Shown here piece by piece: positions 1 through 9,387 of a DNA stretch of 45,203 nt (positions within the stretch are counted from its first letter, which is position 1; each line of letters opens with the position of its first letter). The notes beneath the pieces are model-generated. The model did no database searches. It was not told where the DNA came from and worked only from the letters and a program-made list of their open reading frames with translations. Where the stretch lies: assembly GCA_029259695.1 (NCBI GenBank), contig JAJDEQ010000222.1:1-45203 (forward strand), given 5' to 3'. The stretch comes from Planctomycetota bacterium (GTDB lineage Bacteria > Planctomycetota > B15-G4). The position numbers were made by a program, and so were the translations under genes.

Positions 1-3000
1 GCAAGCGGGCCCGCACGACCACGTCGGTGAAGAACGCTCCCGGTGCGCGCACGATCAGCGAAGCGTGGTGGGACTCGGGGACGTCGTGACCGAGCAACGC
101 CCGGTCGGCATACCGCACCGGCATCCAGCGCACCATGGCTCCCGGAGCGTGCTCCATGGGCAGGCTGCCGTAGCGCCCGCGCAGCAGGCCGCGCCGCTCG
201 GTCCCGCGCGCGCCCGGGACGCCGGGCATGAGCAGGGTGCCCACGCCGCGTGACGTGTACTCGAGCAACTCGTCCCCCACCCAGACCACGCCACCCTGTT
301 CGGGGAAAGCGTCCGCCTGGGCCAGCGGCAGCACGCCGTCGCTGACATCCAACCGGGAGCTGAGTGGCGAGGCGGGCCAGAACAACAGCGGGCGCACCGG
401 GGTGTCCACGCCGTGGTAGGCGCGCTGCGTGCCGTACAGTGCGCGCTCGGTCAGGAACACCGCGCCGCTGCCCACCGGGTCGATGCCGGCGTAGCCCACG
501 ATCTCCTCGCCCAGCAGCAGCAGCCCGCCGCCCTGGGGCAGCTCGGAGAGCACTTCGAGCACGTCGGCGCCGAGCACCGGATCCTCGATCGAGGTGTGCA
601 CCAACCCCAGCGACTCCACCTGCAGCACGAGCCGCTCGTCCTCGTCGAACAGCAGCTCCTCACCCAGCCGGTAAGCAGCAGCGCTGGGCAGCAGCGGCCC
701 GGGCGCCGACGGGACCGAGAACTGCAGCTCGTCCATGCTGATGCCGGAACCCACGGCTCCCCCCGGCGGCGGCGGCGCCACGGCCGCAAGCCCTTCGTGG
801 TTGCGACCGAGGTGCACGACACTCACCGGGGCCGTGGGCAACTCGCCCGACGGTGACTTCACCAGCCGCGTGAAGCGGCGGCTGTCCATGTGCAGCCGCC
901 GCACGGTGTCCCGCAGGTCGATCGGCTCTCCATCGGCCCCTTCGCTCGGCGGCCGGGAGCCGTCCTCCGGGCCCAGCCAGGCATCCAGGTCGAGGTCCTC
1001 GATAGCGTAGTTGTCGAGTTCCGCCTCGTCGGTCCGTTCGAACTCGCCCTCCACCGGGCTGCGCAGGCCGACCAGGCAGTAGGCACTGCCCCAGTCGCTG
1101 TCGTTGGTCGTGGCGTAGTTGATGCGGTGCCACTCCTTGGCACCGTCCGCGCCGATCAGCGTGACCGCGTCGTGTCGGCCCGGGACGCCGTCGCGCACGG
1201 CGAACTCGTCGATGCCCCAGCCGCCCAGGACCTGGGTCGGCAGGACCGGCGAACCGCCGCTGTGCCGCCCCTCGATCGTGCCGTCCTGGCCGCGGAAGCG
1301 CAGCGTCCCGTTGATCGCCTCCACCAGGTCCTGGTCCACCGTCGCCGTGTCCGGGTTCCACACCTCGGCGGCGGAGAGCATGCTCAGCACGCCGTTGATC
1401 ACGCCCACTTCGTCGCGCACGAGGTGCGCGCTCGTCGCAGTGCTCCAGCGGATCCACTCGGTGGCGTCGTCGCCGTCCTCGAAGTCCAGCCCCAGCTGGG
1501 CGACGGACGGCAGCTCCGGCAACAGCCCCAGCGGCGACGGGTGGAATTCGGCGAACAGGTCGCCGCCGTTCACGGCCACCGAGATGGGGATCACGAGCAC
1601 GCGCGGGTTGTCCGGCAGCGCCAGGTTCGAGCCCGTCAGTGCCGAGTCGTAGCTGGTGACCCACTCGCGGGGCGCGCTCCAGTCGGTGCTGCCGCCGGCC
1701 ACCAGGGCGACCTGGGCGGCCTCGGCCAGGTCGCTGGGCGGAGAGCCCTGGGGGATGCCGCCGGCGTTGCGCGACACGCCGGTGAGTGCGCTCCCGTCGA
1801 AGCCCGCGTAGCGCACGACCTCAGCGCCGCCCAGCCACCCGTTGGCCGTGGCGGGCGGGACCTCGTAGGTGTCGTTGGCGCCACCCGCCGGCACGTCCTG
1901 CCCGACGAAGTCGTCGCGGCCGTAGTCGCAGAACAGGATGGCGAAGCCGCCGGAGGCCTGGAACGTGTCGCTGTCGAGCGGCACTGCGCCGGTGGGCCGC
2001 AGCGGGATCGTGCTGGCCGAGGCGCTCAGGCCGGTGCCCACCAGGTAGTCGTTGGACGTGCTCGAGCCGACCGACACCGCCGCGACGAAGATGTCGTCGG
2101 GCGCCCGGGCGGGGTCGACCTCGGCCACGGCGAACAGGCCCAGCGCCGAGCTGAGTTCGCCTGCACCGGGGGGCGCGCGGTCCGACGCCAGGGGTCGCGC
2201 GTAGCCGACCAGTTCGACCAGCGTCGACGCCTCGTGCACGCCCGGCGCGGTGCCGCGGCGCCCGCGCCCGCCGAAGGGATCGAGTTCGCTCGTGTCCCCG
2301 ACCACGAAGGCATCCTCGGTGACGTCGGTGTACTCGATCAGTTCCTCGCCGATGCGCAGCACACCCCGGGGCGGGAAGCCCGCGGTGGACTCCACCCGCC
2401 ACTCCATCTCGCGGCGAAACGCGTTCAGCTCGTCGCGCAGGCCGCCGCTGCGCGCCAGGTCCTGGGTCAGCGCCGTGGTGAACATGCGTCGCCCGCGGGG
2501 CCGGCCGTCCACGAACAGCGCCAGCGCCGTGTCCCGCGCGCCGCCGATCAGCGCCTGCACGTGGTAGGGCACGCCCGGACGCAGCTCCAGGCCGTCGTCG
2601 AAGGCGTAGCGGATCTCGCCCGCGGCCGGCAGACGGCCGTCGGCCAGCTCGGTCTCGAAGTCGGGGATGCCGCCGTCGCTCACGCGCAACACGAGCTGGC
2701 CGTCGACGAGCGAGATCAACACGCGGTCCTCGAGCACCTCCGTGCCCGCCGAGAACAACACCGTGTCGCCGTCCGTCCGGTCCACCTGGAACCAGAAGCC
2801 CACGGAGAACGGTCGCAGGCGCCCGTCGGCAGCGACGATGCGGGGGTCGAGTCCGTCCACCGCCAGGCTCGCACCCTGGCGCAGATCCAGGCCGTCCGGC
2901 GTGGGGACCGAGAACCCGTCCACGCCGCCGTCGAAGTGGATCGTGCCGGGCAGCACGCCGCGCACCGGCGTGGGCGAAAGACCGGCCCCCTGCGGTTCGG

Positions 3001-4969
3001 CGGCGGCCCCCGCTTCCCCCGCCAGCAGCGAGCCGACGCGCGAGGCGTCCACCGACAGACGTCGCAAGGCCGAGCGCACGTCGACCGTGTCGTCGGGGGC
3101 CCCGGGCGGGACGGGCACGGCGTCCCGTCGTACCACCGAGTCGTACGCCGAGCGCAGCACCGTCGGGGCGCTCAACCGGGACGGATGGGTCGTCCAGCCG
3201 CGCGACCGTGCGACCCGTTCGAACCCGCGCTGGTCGCGGAAGCCGCGGCCGGTCTCGCCAGGCGGCGCCACCGATGCGATCTGGCGCACGAAGGCGCGCG
3301 CCTCTTCCTTGCCGTTGGGCAGGTTCTCGCTGGCGGCCGCGGTGAGCGTGAAGATGCCCTGGGACGCGTAGGCGAACGGCGCCGTCCCGCCGCGAATGCG
3401 CGCGTCGCCCGGGTCGAGGGCACACCGCAACAACGCCTCGCGCTGGGGCACGCTGCACACGCCGTCCACCACGGCGGCGTCGAGCGCGGCGCGCAGGTCC
3501 TCGTGGCGCGCGGGGAGCGCGGCGCGAATGCGGGCGGCCAGCGTGCGTGCCGTCACCGCGTCCACCACATCCAGCGCATCCGCGCTGCGCCACGAGCGCA
3601 AGCCGGTCAGCTGCCGGGCCAGTTCGTCGAGCGACGCGCGGGTCGGGTCGAGCCCGAGCTGCTCCAGGTGCGCCCGGGCCGCGGACAGATCGCGACGGCT
3701 GAACGCGCCGGCAGCCAACTTGTCGCGCAGCGCCTGGGGCGGATTGACGCCGTCCAACTCGGCCAGGCCGTCCCCCGCCGCCAGCGTGCCGCGCACCAGA
3801 CCGCCGAGCTCCAGCGCTTCCACGAAGGTGATCACGTCGAGCACGCGCGCGCGCCCCACGCCGCGCAGCAGCGCCTCGAGCACGGGCATCGGCGCGGTGT
3901 TCAGGTTGACCGGCTCGCGCGCCATGCGGGTCACCACGGTCTGGTTCGGGACGTGCCGGCCCAGCAACGGCTCCACGAGTTCCAGGCGCCAGTGATCGCC
4001 CCAGTCGACCGCCTCGTGAACCAGGTTCCACTCGGGAACCGTGGAGCCGCCCTCGGCCAGGGGCGCGATGCGCACGAGCGTGCCCGGCCCGTGACCCGAG
4101 CCGTCGCGCACCGACAGCGTGGTCGCGCCGTCACGGGTCGTGCTCACGTCGAGCACGCGGGCGGGACGCTCCCAACGCACCGAGCCGCGGTGCACGCTGA
4201 GCAGCGGCCGCACCCGGTCGAGCGTGGCCGCGTCGAAACCGAGTTCGCTGTACAGCGCGATGTCGCGCAGCCCGTCGACGCGGGAGAAGACCTCGAACAC
4301 GCCGGGCCGGATACGCCACCCGTGCTGGGCCAACAGCAGGATGCGCCCGTCGAACACGTCGTCCCCGGCGCGGTGGGCGAGCGCGCGCGACCCGCGCAGG
4401 TGAGTGCTGGGGACACCGCGGCGACACTCCTCCAGCGACGTCGGCGTGCGCCCCGAGTAGTCGATCAGTTCGCGACCGACCCAGGCCAGCCCCGTGGGCG
4501 TGAACCCGGTCGTGCTCGCCAGCGGCAGCGTGGCCACCTGCGTCGTGACCTCCGCCGCGAGACGACTGCGGCCGCCCAGCACGTTGGCCAGCAGGTAGGG
4601 CGAGGCCGTCCCCAGGGGCACCTTGCCGTGCTCGTCCTCCACCCGCACCGAACGCACCGAACCGCGCGGATCGCGCGTGAGCAGCGGCGTCTCCCCGGGG
4701 CCGTCACGCGGGACCAGTTCGGCCAGGTCGTCGCGGAAGGGCGTGGCCACGTCGAACAACGGATGGGTGTCCTCCAGGTGCCGCTTGGCCAGTGACAAGG
4801 CCAGGTCGGCGCTGGCCCGGGCCCGCTCGGCGCGCAGGTCGCGCAACGCCGCCGCCTCGAGGTTGCGCATGGACAGGGCGAAGGGCGTGGCGATCACGGC
4901 CAACGCCATCAACACGATGATCACCGTGACCAGGGCCGCGCCGCGCTGTGCCCGCAAGTCCGTCGTCAC
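1..4969 (-). CDS. Giant GspK-like pseudopilin with LamG-like domain and repeated modules (partial)
   Basis: At least 1656 residues, open to the left edge with no stop. The GTG start at 4969 gives a 4-base GTGA overlap with the upstream pseudopilin gene. The N-terminus has a class III prepilin-type segment: G10 then AALVT and a hydrophobic helix to about residue 33. It lacks the Glu at +5, as GspK tip pseudopilins do. A GspK/ComEA-type 'NLNTAP..VL' helix-hairpin-helix motif lies near residues 354-375. Residues about 675-830 look like a LamG/ConA-type beta sandwich ('ALFVDGRPRG'). A module of the form G-x-E-[LIV]-[ILV]-x-Y, usually followed by an Arg/Gly-rich stretch and a His-x2-G-like end, recurs near residues 163, 873, 1048, 1485 and 1564. 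GspK proteins are normally about 300-350 residues, so this one is some five times longer. Role inferred: tip protein of a type II secretion-like pseudopilus, with an unusual exported beta-rich body. Confidence 0.8.
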   Translation of the reverse strand, partial: MTTDLRAQRGAALVTVIIVLMALAVIATPFALSMRNLEAAALRDLRAERARASADLALSLAKRHLEDTHPLFDVATPFRDDLAELVPRDGPGETPLLTRDPRGSVRSVRVEDEHGKVPLGTASPYLLANVLGGRSRLAAEVTTQVATLPLASTTGFTPTGLAWVGRELIDYSGRTPTSLEECRRGVPSTHLRGSRALAHRAGDDVFDGRILLLAQHGWRIRPGVFEVFSRVDGLRDIALYSELGFDAATLDRVRPLLSVHRGSVRWERPARVLDVSTTRDGATTLSVRDGSGHGPGTLVRIAPLAEGGSTVPEWNLVHEAVDWGDHWRLELVEPLLGRHVPNQTVVTRMAREPVNLNTAPMPVLEALLRGVGRARVLDVITFVEALELGGLVRGTLAAGDGLAELDGVNPPQALRDKLAAGAFSRRDLSAARAHLEQLGLDPTRASLDELARQLTGLRSWRSADALDVVDAVTARTLAARIRAALPARHEDLRAALDAAVVDGVCSVPQREALLRCALDPGDARIRGGTAPFAYASQGIFTLTAAASENLPNGKEEARAFVRQIASVAPPGETGRGFRDQRGFERVARSRGWTTHPSRLSAPTVLRSAYDSVVRRDAVPVPPGAPDDTVDVRSALRRLSVDASRVGSLLAGEAGAAAEPQGAGLSPTPVRGVLPGTIHFDGGVDGFSVPTPDGLDLRQGASLAVDGLDPRIVAADGRLRPFSVGFWFQVDRTDGDTVLFSAGTEVLEDRVLISLVDGQLVLRVSDGGIPDFETELADGRLPAAGEIRYAFDDGLELRPGVPYHVQALIGGARDTALALFVDGRPRGRRMFTTALTQDLARSGGLRDELNAFRREMEWRVESTAGFPPRGVLRIGEELIEYTDVTEDAFVVGDTSELDPFGGRGRRGTAPGVHEASTLVELVGYARPLASDRAPPGAGELSSALGLFAVAEVDPARAPDDIFVAAVSVGSSTSNDYLVGTGLSASASTIPLRPTGAVPLDSDTFQASGGFAILFCDYGRDDFVGQDVPAGGANDTYEVPPATANGWLGGAEVVRYAGFDGSALTGVSRNAGGIPQGSPPSDLAEAAQVALVAGGSTDWSAPREWVTSYDSALTGSNLALPDNPRVLVIPISVAVNGGDLFAEFHPSPLGLLPELPSVAQLGLDFEDGDDATEWIRWSTATSAHLVRDEVGVINGVLSMLSAAEVWNPDTATVDQDLVEAINGTLRFRGQDGTIEGRHSGGSPVLPTQVLGGWGIDEFAVRDGVPGRHDAVTLIGADGAKEWHRINYATTNDSDWGSAYCLVGLRSPVEGEFERTDEAELDNYAIEDLDLDAWLGPEDGSRPPSEGADGEPIDLRDTVRRLHMDSRRFTRLVKSPSGELPTAPVSVVHLGRNHEGLAAVAPPPPGGAVGSGISMDELQFSVPSAPGPLLPSAAAYRLGEELLFDEDERLVLQVESLGLVHTSIEDPVLGADVLEVLSELPQGGGLLLLGEEIVGYAGIDPVGSGAVFLTERALYGTQRAYHGVDTPVRPLLFWPASPLSSRLDVSDGVLPLAQADAFPEQGGVVWVGDELLEYTSRGVGTLLMPGVPGARGTERRGLLRGRYGSLPMEHAPGAMVRWMPVRYADRALLGHDVPESHHASLIVRAPGAFFTDVVVRARL

Positions 4970-6015
4970 GGCGCGCTCTCCACCCAGGAGCGCACCGTGC
5001 CCAGCGTGCCCAGCTCCACCGCCAGGACCTCGATCGAGTCCCGCACTGCGAGGCGCAGCGTGACCGGTTCGGTGTGGAACTCGGGGTCGAGGTGTCCGTC
5101 CGCATCCAGGCGCAGCTCTTGCGACGGGCCGCTGAGCGTCACGTCGTCGGGCAACTCGGCGTGGCGCCCCACCACCACCACGCCCAGCCGCAACTCGTCG
5201 AGTCGGCCGCGATAAGCCCGGGCGTCGACGCCGGTGCTCACCGGTGCGTCGGCCGGCACGTGCATGCGCCGCACCTCGCCGAGCAGCGTGTCGTCGACGC
5301 TGCGCCGGCCGTCGAACGCCACGTGCAGGCGACGCCCGTCGAACACCGCGGTGAGCCGCGTGAAGCGCTCCGGCGTCAGCACGTCCTGCGGCACTTCCAC
5401 CACCAGCCGATCGACCAGGCCCTCGGCTCCCAGGGAACCCACGGGCTGCAACGCCACCGTGACCACGAGCCGCTCGGCCTCGTCCAGCGCCAGCGACCAC
5501 GCGCCCGGGCGTTCGAGCACGGTCATCGGCCGCGTGTCCCGTTCGGGTGCGAGGAACACGTCCACCGCGAAGCCGTGGGGCGAGTCGAACCCGGGCGGCA
5601 GCTCGTCGATCACCAGCGTCGTCTCCGGATCGAGCCGCAGGCAGCCGCCCAGCACGCCGTCCGGATCGAGGGCGCCGCCGGCGTGCAGCGCGGCCACGGG
5701 CCAACCGCTGCCGTCGGCGTCCTCGAAGTGCCAGTTGCCGGCCGACTTCACGCCCAGGCCGTAGACGGCCCCGGCTTCGCTGTCCACGATCACCGTGGCG
5801 GGCACACCTTCGCGCAGGGCGAACAGACGCGCCGAGCGCATGGCGTCCTTGACCTGCGCCACCGATTGCCGGGCCGAGGTGTCGAGACGTCTCAGCGCTC
5901 CCAGCCCGAGCCCGAGCAGGGTCGACAGGATCGCCATCACGATCACGAGCTCGAGCAGGGTCACCCCGCCCGCGCGCGCCTCACGACTCCTGCAGCTGGA
6001 TCTCGTAGTTGGCAA
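4966..6015 (-). CDS. Minor pseudopilin (GspH/GspI-like) with ConA-like C-terminal domain
   Basis: About 349 residues. A prepilin motif is clear: a basic leader ending G17, then V18-T-L-L-E22 and a hydrophobic helix ('LVIVMAILSTLLGLGLGAL'), so Glu+5 is present. The start is uncertain. I chose TTG at 6015 because it gives a 17-residue basic leader and has GAGG about 9 bases upstream; it overlaps the upstream gspG-like gene by 35 bases. An internal GTG at 5964 would remove the leader. After a GspH-like first half ('DAMRSARLFALREGVPATVIVD'-type region), residues about 130-290 resemble a LamG/ConA beta sandwich, with 'TAVFDGRRLHVAFDG' and 'RLDELRLGVV'. The gene ends in a GTGA overlap with the giant GspK-like gene. 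Most GspH proteins are 150-200 residues, so the extra domain is unusual. Expected to sit in the inner membrane before incorporation in a pseudopilus. Confidence 0.8.
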   Translation of the reverse strand: MPTTRSSCRSREARAGGVTLLELVIVMAILSTLLGLGLGALRRLDTSARQSVAQVKDAMRSARLFALREGVPATVIVDSEAGAVYGLGVKSAGNWHFEDADGSGWPVAALHAGGALDPDGVLGGCLRLDPETTLVIDELPPGFDSPHGFAVDVFLAPERDTRPMTVLERPGAWSLALDEAERLVVTVALQPVGSLGAEGLVDRLVVEVPQDVLTPERFTRLTAVFDGRRLHVAFDGRRSVDDTLLGEVRRMHVPADAPVSTGVDARAYRGRLDELRLGVVVVGRHAELPDDVTLSGPSQELRLDADGHLDPEFHTEPVTLRLAVRDSIEVLAVELGTLGTVRSWVESAP

Positions 6016-6625
6016 TGTCGTCCTCGGTGCCGACCAGCCCGTCGGGTCCCGCCGACAACAGCTGGAACGATTCGAACTGGTGCCAGGCGCCGGTGAGCTT
6101 GCTGCGGGCGGCGCCCAGCGTGACCTCCTCGATCCCCAACGCATCCTCGAGCCGGTAGGTGAACTCGCGCTCGTAGTCCGACGCGGGGATGTAGACGAAC
6201 GGGTTGTCCCAGGGGTCGAGCACCTCGAGCAGGGCCTGGCTGCCGTTGTACTGCTGCAACTGCACGGCCTCGTCCTCGTCCCCGTTGCCCAGCCAGCGCT
6301 CGTCAGGGCGCCGACCGGCGTAACGCTTGTCACCGAGCGCCGCGACCAGGCTCTCGATGCCCTCGTTGACGCCGTTGCTCTCGGGCACCCCCAGCAGCGT
6401 CAGGCGTCCCGGGGGATAGCTGCCCATGCGGTCGTTGTAGGACTCGAGCAGCAGCGCGAGCGTGTCGATCCGCGCCCGCGCCTCGGCGATGCGTCCGGAC
6501 TCCCGGTAGCGACTGACCGCGAACGACGTCATGCCGATCAACATGCCCAGCAGGGCCAGCACGACCAGCACCTCGATCAGCGTGAAGCCCGTCGGGGCCG
6601 GAGTCTGTGCAGCGCGGGTTCTCAT
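5981..6625 (-). CDS. gspG: Major pseudopilin, GspG type
   Basis: 214 residues. Prepilin peptidase site at G13/F14 (TG-FTLIE), Glu+5 at residue 18, then a hydrophobic helix to about residue 35. Later come 'ARARIDTLALLLESYNDRMGSYP' features and 'DPWDNPFVYIP', both typical of GspG. A C-terminal 'SAGPDGLVGTEDDI' segment near residues 192-205 matches the calcium-binding loop of GspG pseudopilins. It is longer than the usual ~140 residues, with an insertion between the helix and the 'DPWDNPF' motif. The ATG at 6625 overlaps the TPR gene stop (ATGA), so the pair is probably translationally coupled. The product should polymerise into the periplasmic pseudopilus of a type II secretion-like machine. 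The family is clear; whether the machine secretes enzymes or builds a surface fibre is not. Confidence 0.9.
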   Translation of the reverse strand: MRTRAAQTPAPTGFTLIEVLVVLALLGMLIGMTSFAVSRYRESGRIAEARARIDTLALLLESYNDRMGSYPPGRLTLLGVPESNGVNEGIESLVAALGDKRYAGRRPDERWLGNGDEDEAVQLQQYNGSQALLEVLDPWDNPFVYIPASDYEREFTYRLEDALGIEEVTLGAARSKLTGAWHQFESFQLLSAGPDGLVGTEDDIANYEIQLQES

Positions 6626-9387
6626 GGTGTGCGGACGATCCTGACGAAGGTGGTGTGCGCCGCGGCGCTGCGACCGGGGGCGGCCTCGGCGTAGACGCTC
6701 AGCTCGAACGTGCCGCGGAAGTTGCGCAGCGCCTTGCACTCGACGAGGTCGCCGACCGGCTGGCCGTCGACCGTGAAGGCGAAGCGGCCGTTGATCGCGT
6801 CGAGGCGCTCGATGCCCAGCCGCACCGCCGTCCCGGGCTCCACGCGCACGCCGTCGAGGGGCTCCCCCTGGCGCACGATCGTGTCGAAGCTGTCGAGCAC
6901 CGACGTGCGCACGAGCCCGTCCTCGTCCATGAAGATGTCGAGCCGCGCCTTGGGCATGCTGCCCAGCGAGCCGCGCGGGGCACGATGGGTCAGCGACACG
7001 CCGCAGCGCGTCTCGCCCGCCGTTTCGACGACCAGCTCGGCCAGCAGCGTGTGGAACGCCCGACCGTCCACGTCGCGACTGATGCCGGGGCGCTCGTCCT
7101 CGCGCGGCTTCTCCATGCGTCCGGCGATGCGCACGGCGCCGCCGTCGAGCAGCACGCGCGGGCTCCCGTCCCACTGGTTCTCGCGCCAGCCGCGCTGGAG
7201 CGACGAGCGGCCGAAGCGTTCGATCCACTGACGCTTGGCCAGGTTGTCGGCGATGCGCGCCGACTGTTCGGCGGCATAGCGTGCCACGGGAGCATCGGAG
7301 TCACCTGCGTAGGCCTTGAGCACCTCGTCGAAGTGATCGCTCGCGGCCGCCACTTCGCCGCGCCGGTAGGCCGCCACCGCCAACCCGGCGTGGGCGCCGG
7401 CCATGCCGGTGGCCGCGGCTGCGCGCAAGGGTGCATCCGCCGCGAACAGGTCGCCCGCCTCGAGCGCGGCGAGCCCCTGGTACCAGAGCACTTCACCGTT
7501 CTGCGGCTCGAGCCGCAGCCCCTCCCGGAAGTAGCGGCGCGCGTGTTCCTGTCGGCCCCGCTCCAGCGCAGCGCGACCCAGTTCGAGCAGCAACAACGTC
7601 TCGGGGCCGGTGAGTTGCAACGCCGTACGCAGCGTCTCGACCGCGGCTTCGGGGTTGCCGTCGTGGCGCTGATTGCGCCCCAGTCGGTACAGGGCTTCAG
7701 GATCACCCGGTTCCAGGGCCAGGGCCTCTGCGTAGAGGTCGCGCGCCGCCTCGGGCTGGCCGGCGTCCTCGTGCAGGAAGCCCATCACCAGGGTGGGTCG
7801 CACCGCGTTGAGCGGGTCCACCTCCCGCGCCTGGGACAACAGCCGCATGGCCGCCGCACCGTCCCCCTCACGCCACGCGGCGATGGCGGAGTTGGTCAGC
7901 ACGACGGGATCGTCGGGCCGCACGGCCAGCGCGCTGCCGAACTGCTCGGCGGCGCCCGCCACGTCGCCCTCGGCCATCAGCGCCGCACCGCGCAGGTTGA
8001 GCGCCTCGACGTCGTCGGGCTGCTCGAGCAGCAACCGATCGGCCTCGCGCAACGCCTCCCGCGGCTGATCGGCCGCGAGCCACGACGCCCCCAGTTCGAG
8101 CGCCAGGCGACGGCGTTTGCCGACCACGTCCGGGGCGGCCCAGGGTTGTCCCGCCGCAGCCTGGAAGGCCGCGAGGGCGCCCTCGTGATCCCCGCGATCG
8201 CGCAGCAGCAGCCCTTCGACGAAGGTCACGTCACCGGACACCCGGTCCAGGCGCCGGCCCTGCTGCACGAGTTCCCAAGCCCGTTCGGGCAGGCCCAGTC
8301 CCCGCGCCAGTCGCGCGAAGCCCGCGAACAGTGCCGCGTCCGCCCAGCCCTCGTCGAGCGCGTCGTGATACAGCGCCAGCTCGGACTCGACGTCGTGCAC
8401 CAGGTACAGCATCCACGCGAGCAGCCGACCGGTGTGGGGATCGCCGGGGCTGGCCGCCCAGGCGCGGCGCGCCTCCTCCAGGGCCAGCGTGTGCGCCTGG
8501 GACTCACCCGGCCACGACGCGAGCAGTTCCTCCGCCAGTTCGCGGCGCGGGGCCGCGGCGCTGGGACCGTTGCCCAGCGCCCGGGTGCGGAAGCGATAGG
8601 CGTTCTCGAACGTGAGCGCGAGCCCGAAGCCATCCACCTCCAGACGCGGCACCGAGAAGGGCACGCCCACCGTTCGACCGGTGCGCCGGCTGACCTGCTG
8701 GAAGAGCAGGTCCTCGCCGCGCCGCCGGGCCAGGCCGTGGGGATCGTCGTTGCGGATGTGACCGTAGATGCGGTTCTGTTCGCCCGTGGAGCCGACGCGC
8801 GCGTACCAATCGAAACGATCCTCGAGCGCCGGTTCGTCGAGCGTGAAGTCCGCATCGGACAGGTCCAGGACGCTCGCCGGCGCCCGGCCGAGCCCCGGGC
8901 CGCCCCCGCCACCGATTCCGATCAAGCCCTCGGCGGGGTCCAGTTCGTTGCCGTCGATGTCCCCTGGCAGCGTGTCGTCGAGCGCGAGTCCGCCGAGCGT
9001 CTCGGGCCGCACGCGGTAGGCGCGCGAGGCCCCGCCGCCGCGCGCGGGGTGCACGGCCGGACGCAGCACCGACAGAGCGGGTCGGGGCGGGTCGGGCAAC
9101 TCCAGCGGATCGAGCGGGAGCAGCTCACGGGGCGGCGCGAACAGCATGCGCCGATCGGCGCCGGCTTCGTGCAGGGGCAGCACCGCGCCCGCGGCGAGCC
9201 CGGCGTCGTTCGACGGGTCCGCGCCGCCCCGCCGGATCACGCGCGGCAGCTCGATCTGCGCCGGCTCCAGCGTCCTGGCGCGCGGCACCGGTTGACGGGC
9301 GTAGCGTCCGTCGAGCCGCGACCACGCCAGGAGCACCGCGATCAGCAGCAGCACGAGGAAGACGAGTTGTTCGCGTCGCTGCTTCAT
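6622..9387 (-). CDS. Membrane-anchored TPR protein with C-terminal beta-rich domain
   Basis: 921 residues. One N-terminal membrane helix (about residues 9-22), then a long Pro/Gly-rich low-complexity region with a glycine run at 157-166. A block of roughly ten tetratricopeptide repeats spans about residues 295-735 (for example 'AEQFGSALAVRPDDPVVLTNSAIAAWREGD' type units). The last ~165 residues look like a beta-sandwich domain ('RFAFTVDGQPVGDLVE', 'GTFELSVYAEA'), similar in style to the LamG-like parts of neighbouring genes. The gene lies between the PilO-like and GspG genes and overlaps both by ATGA, so it is probably an assembly or scaffold component. TPR proteins such as PilF/PilW assist secretin or pilus assembly, but this is much larger and inner-membrane anchored, so that link is inference. 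No enzymatic motif is seen. Confidence 0.75.
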   Translation of the reverse strand: MKQRREQLVFLVLLLIAVLLAWSRLDGRYARQPVPRARTLEPAQIELPRVIRRGGADPSNDAGLAAGAVLPLHEAGADRRMLFAPPRELLPLDPLELPDPPRPALSVLRPAVHPARGGGASRAYRVRPETLGGLALDDTLPGDIDGNELDPAEGLIGIGGGGGPGLGRAPASVLDLSDADFTLDEPALEDRFDWYARVGSTGEQNRIYGHIRNDDPHGLARRRGEDLLFQQVSRRTGRTVGVPFSVPRLEVDGFGLALTFENAYRFRTRALGNGPSAAAPRRELAEELLASWPGESQAHTLALEEARRAWAASPGDPHTGRLLAWMLYLVHDVESELALYHDALDEGWADAALFAGFARLARGLGLPERAWELVQQGRRLDRVSGDVTFVEGLLLRDRGDHEGALAAFQAAAGQPWAAPDVVGKRRRLALELGASWLAADQPREALREADRLLLEQPDDVEALNLRGAALMAEGDVAGAAEQFGSALAVRPDDPVVLTNSAIAAWREGDGAAAMRLLSQAREVDPLNAVRPTLVMGFLHEDAGQPEAARDLYAEALALEPGDPEALYRLGRNQRHDGNPEAAVETLRTALQLTGPETLLLLELGRAALERGRQEHARRYFREGLRLEPQNGEVLWYQGLAALEAGDLFAADAPLRAAAATGMAGAHAGLAVAAYRRGEVAAASDHFDEVLKAYAGDSDAPVARYAAEQSARIADNLAKRQWIERFGRSSLQRGWRENQWDGSPRVLLDGGAVRIAGRMEKPREDERPGISRDVDGRAFHTLLAELVVETAGETRCGVSLTHRAPRGSLGSMPKARLDIFMDEDGLVRTSVLDSFDTIVRQGEPLDGVRVEPGTAVRLGIERLDAINGRFAFTVDGQPVGDLVECKALRNFRGTFELSVYAEAAPGRSAAAHTTFVRIVRTP

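Noticed and set aside
1821..4031. Minus-strand open frame of 736 codons in another frame
   Set aside because: Gly/Arg/Ala-rich out-of-frame shadow of the giant GspK-like gene, whose own frame shows conserved motifs.
890..4795. Plus-strand open frame of 1301 codons
   Set aside because: Composition is rich in His, Gln, Arg and Val with no domain; the minus strand here holds a clear pseudopilin-type gene, so this is an antisense shadow in high-GC DNA.
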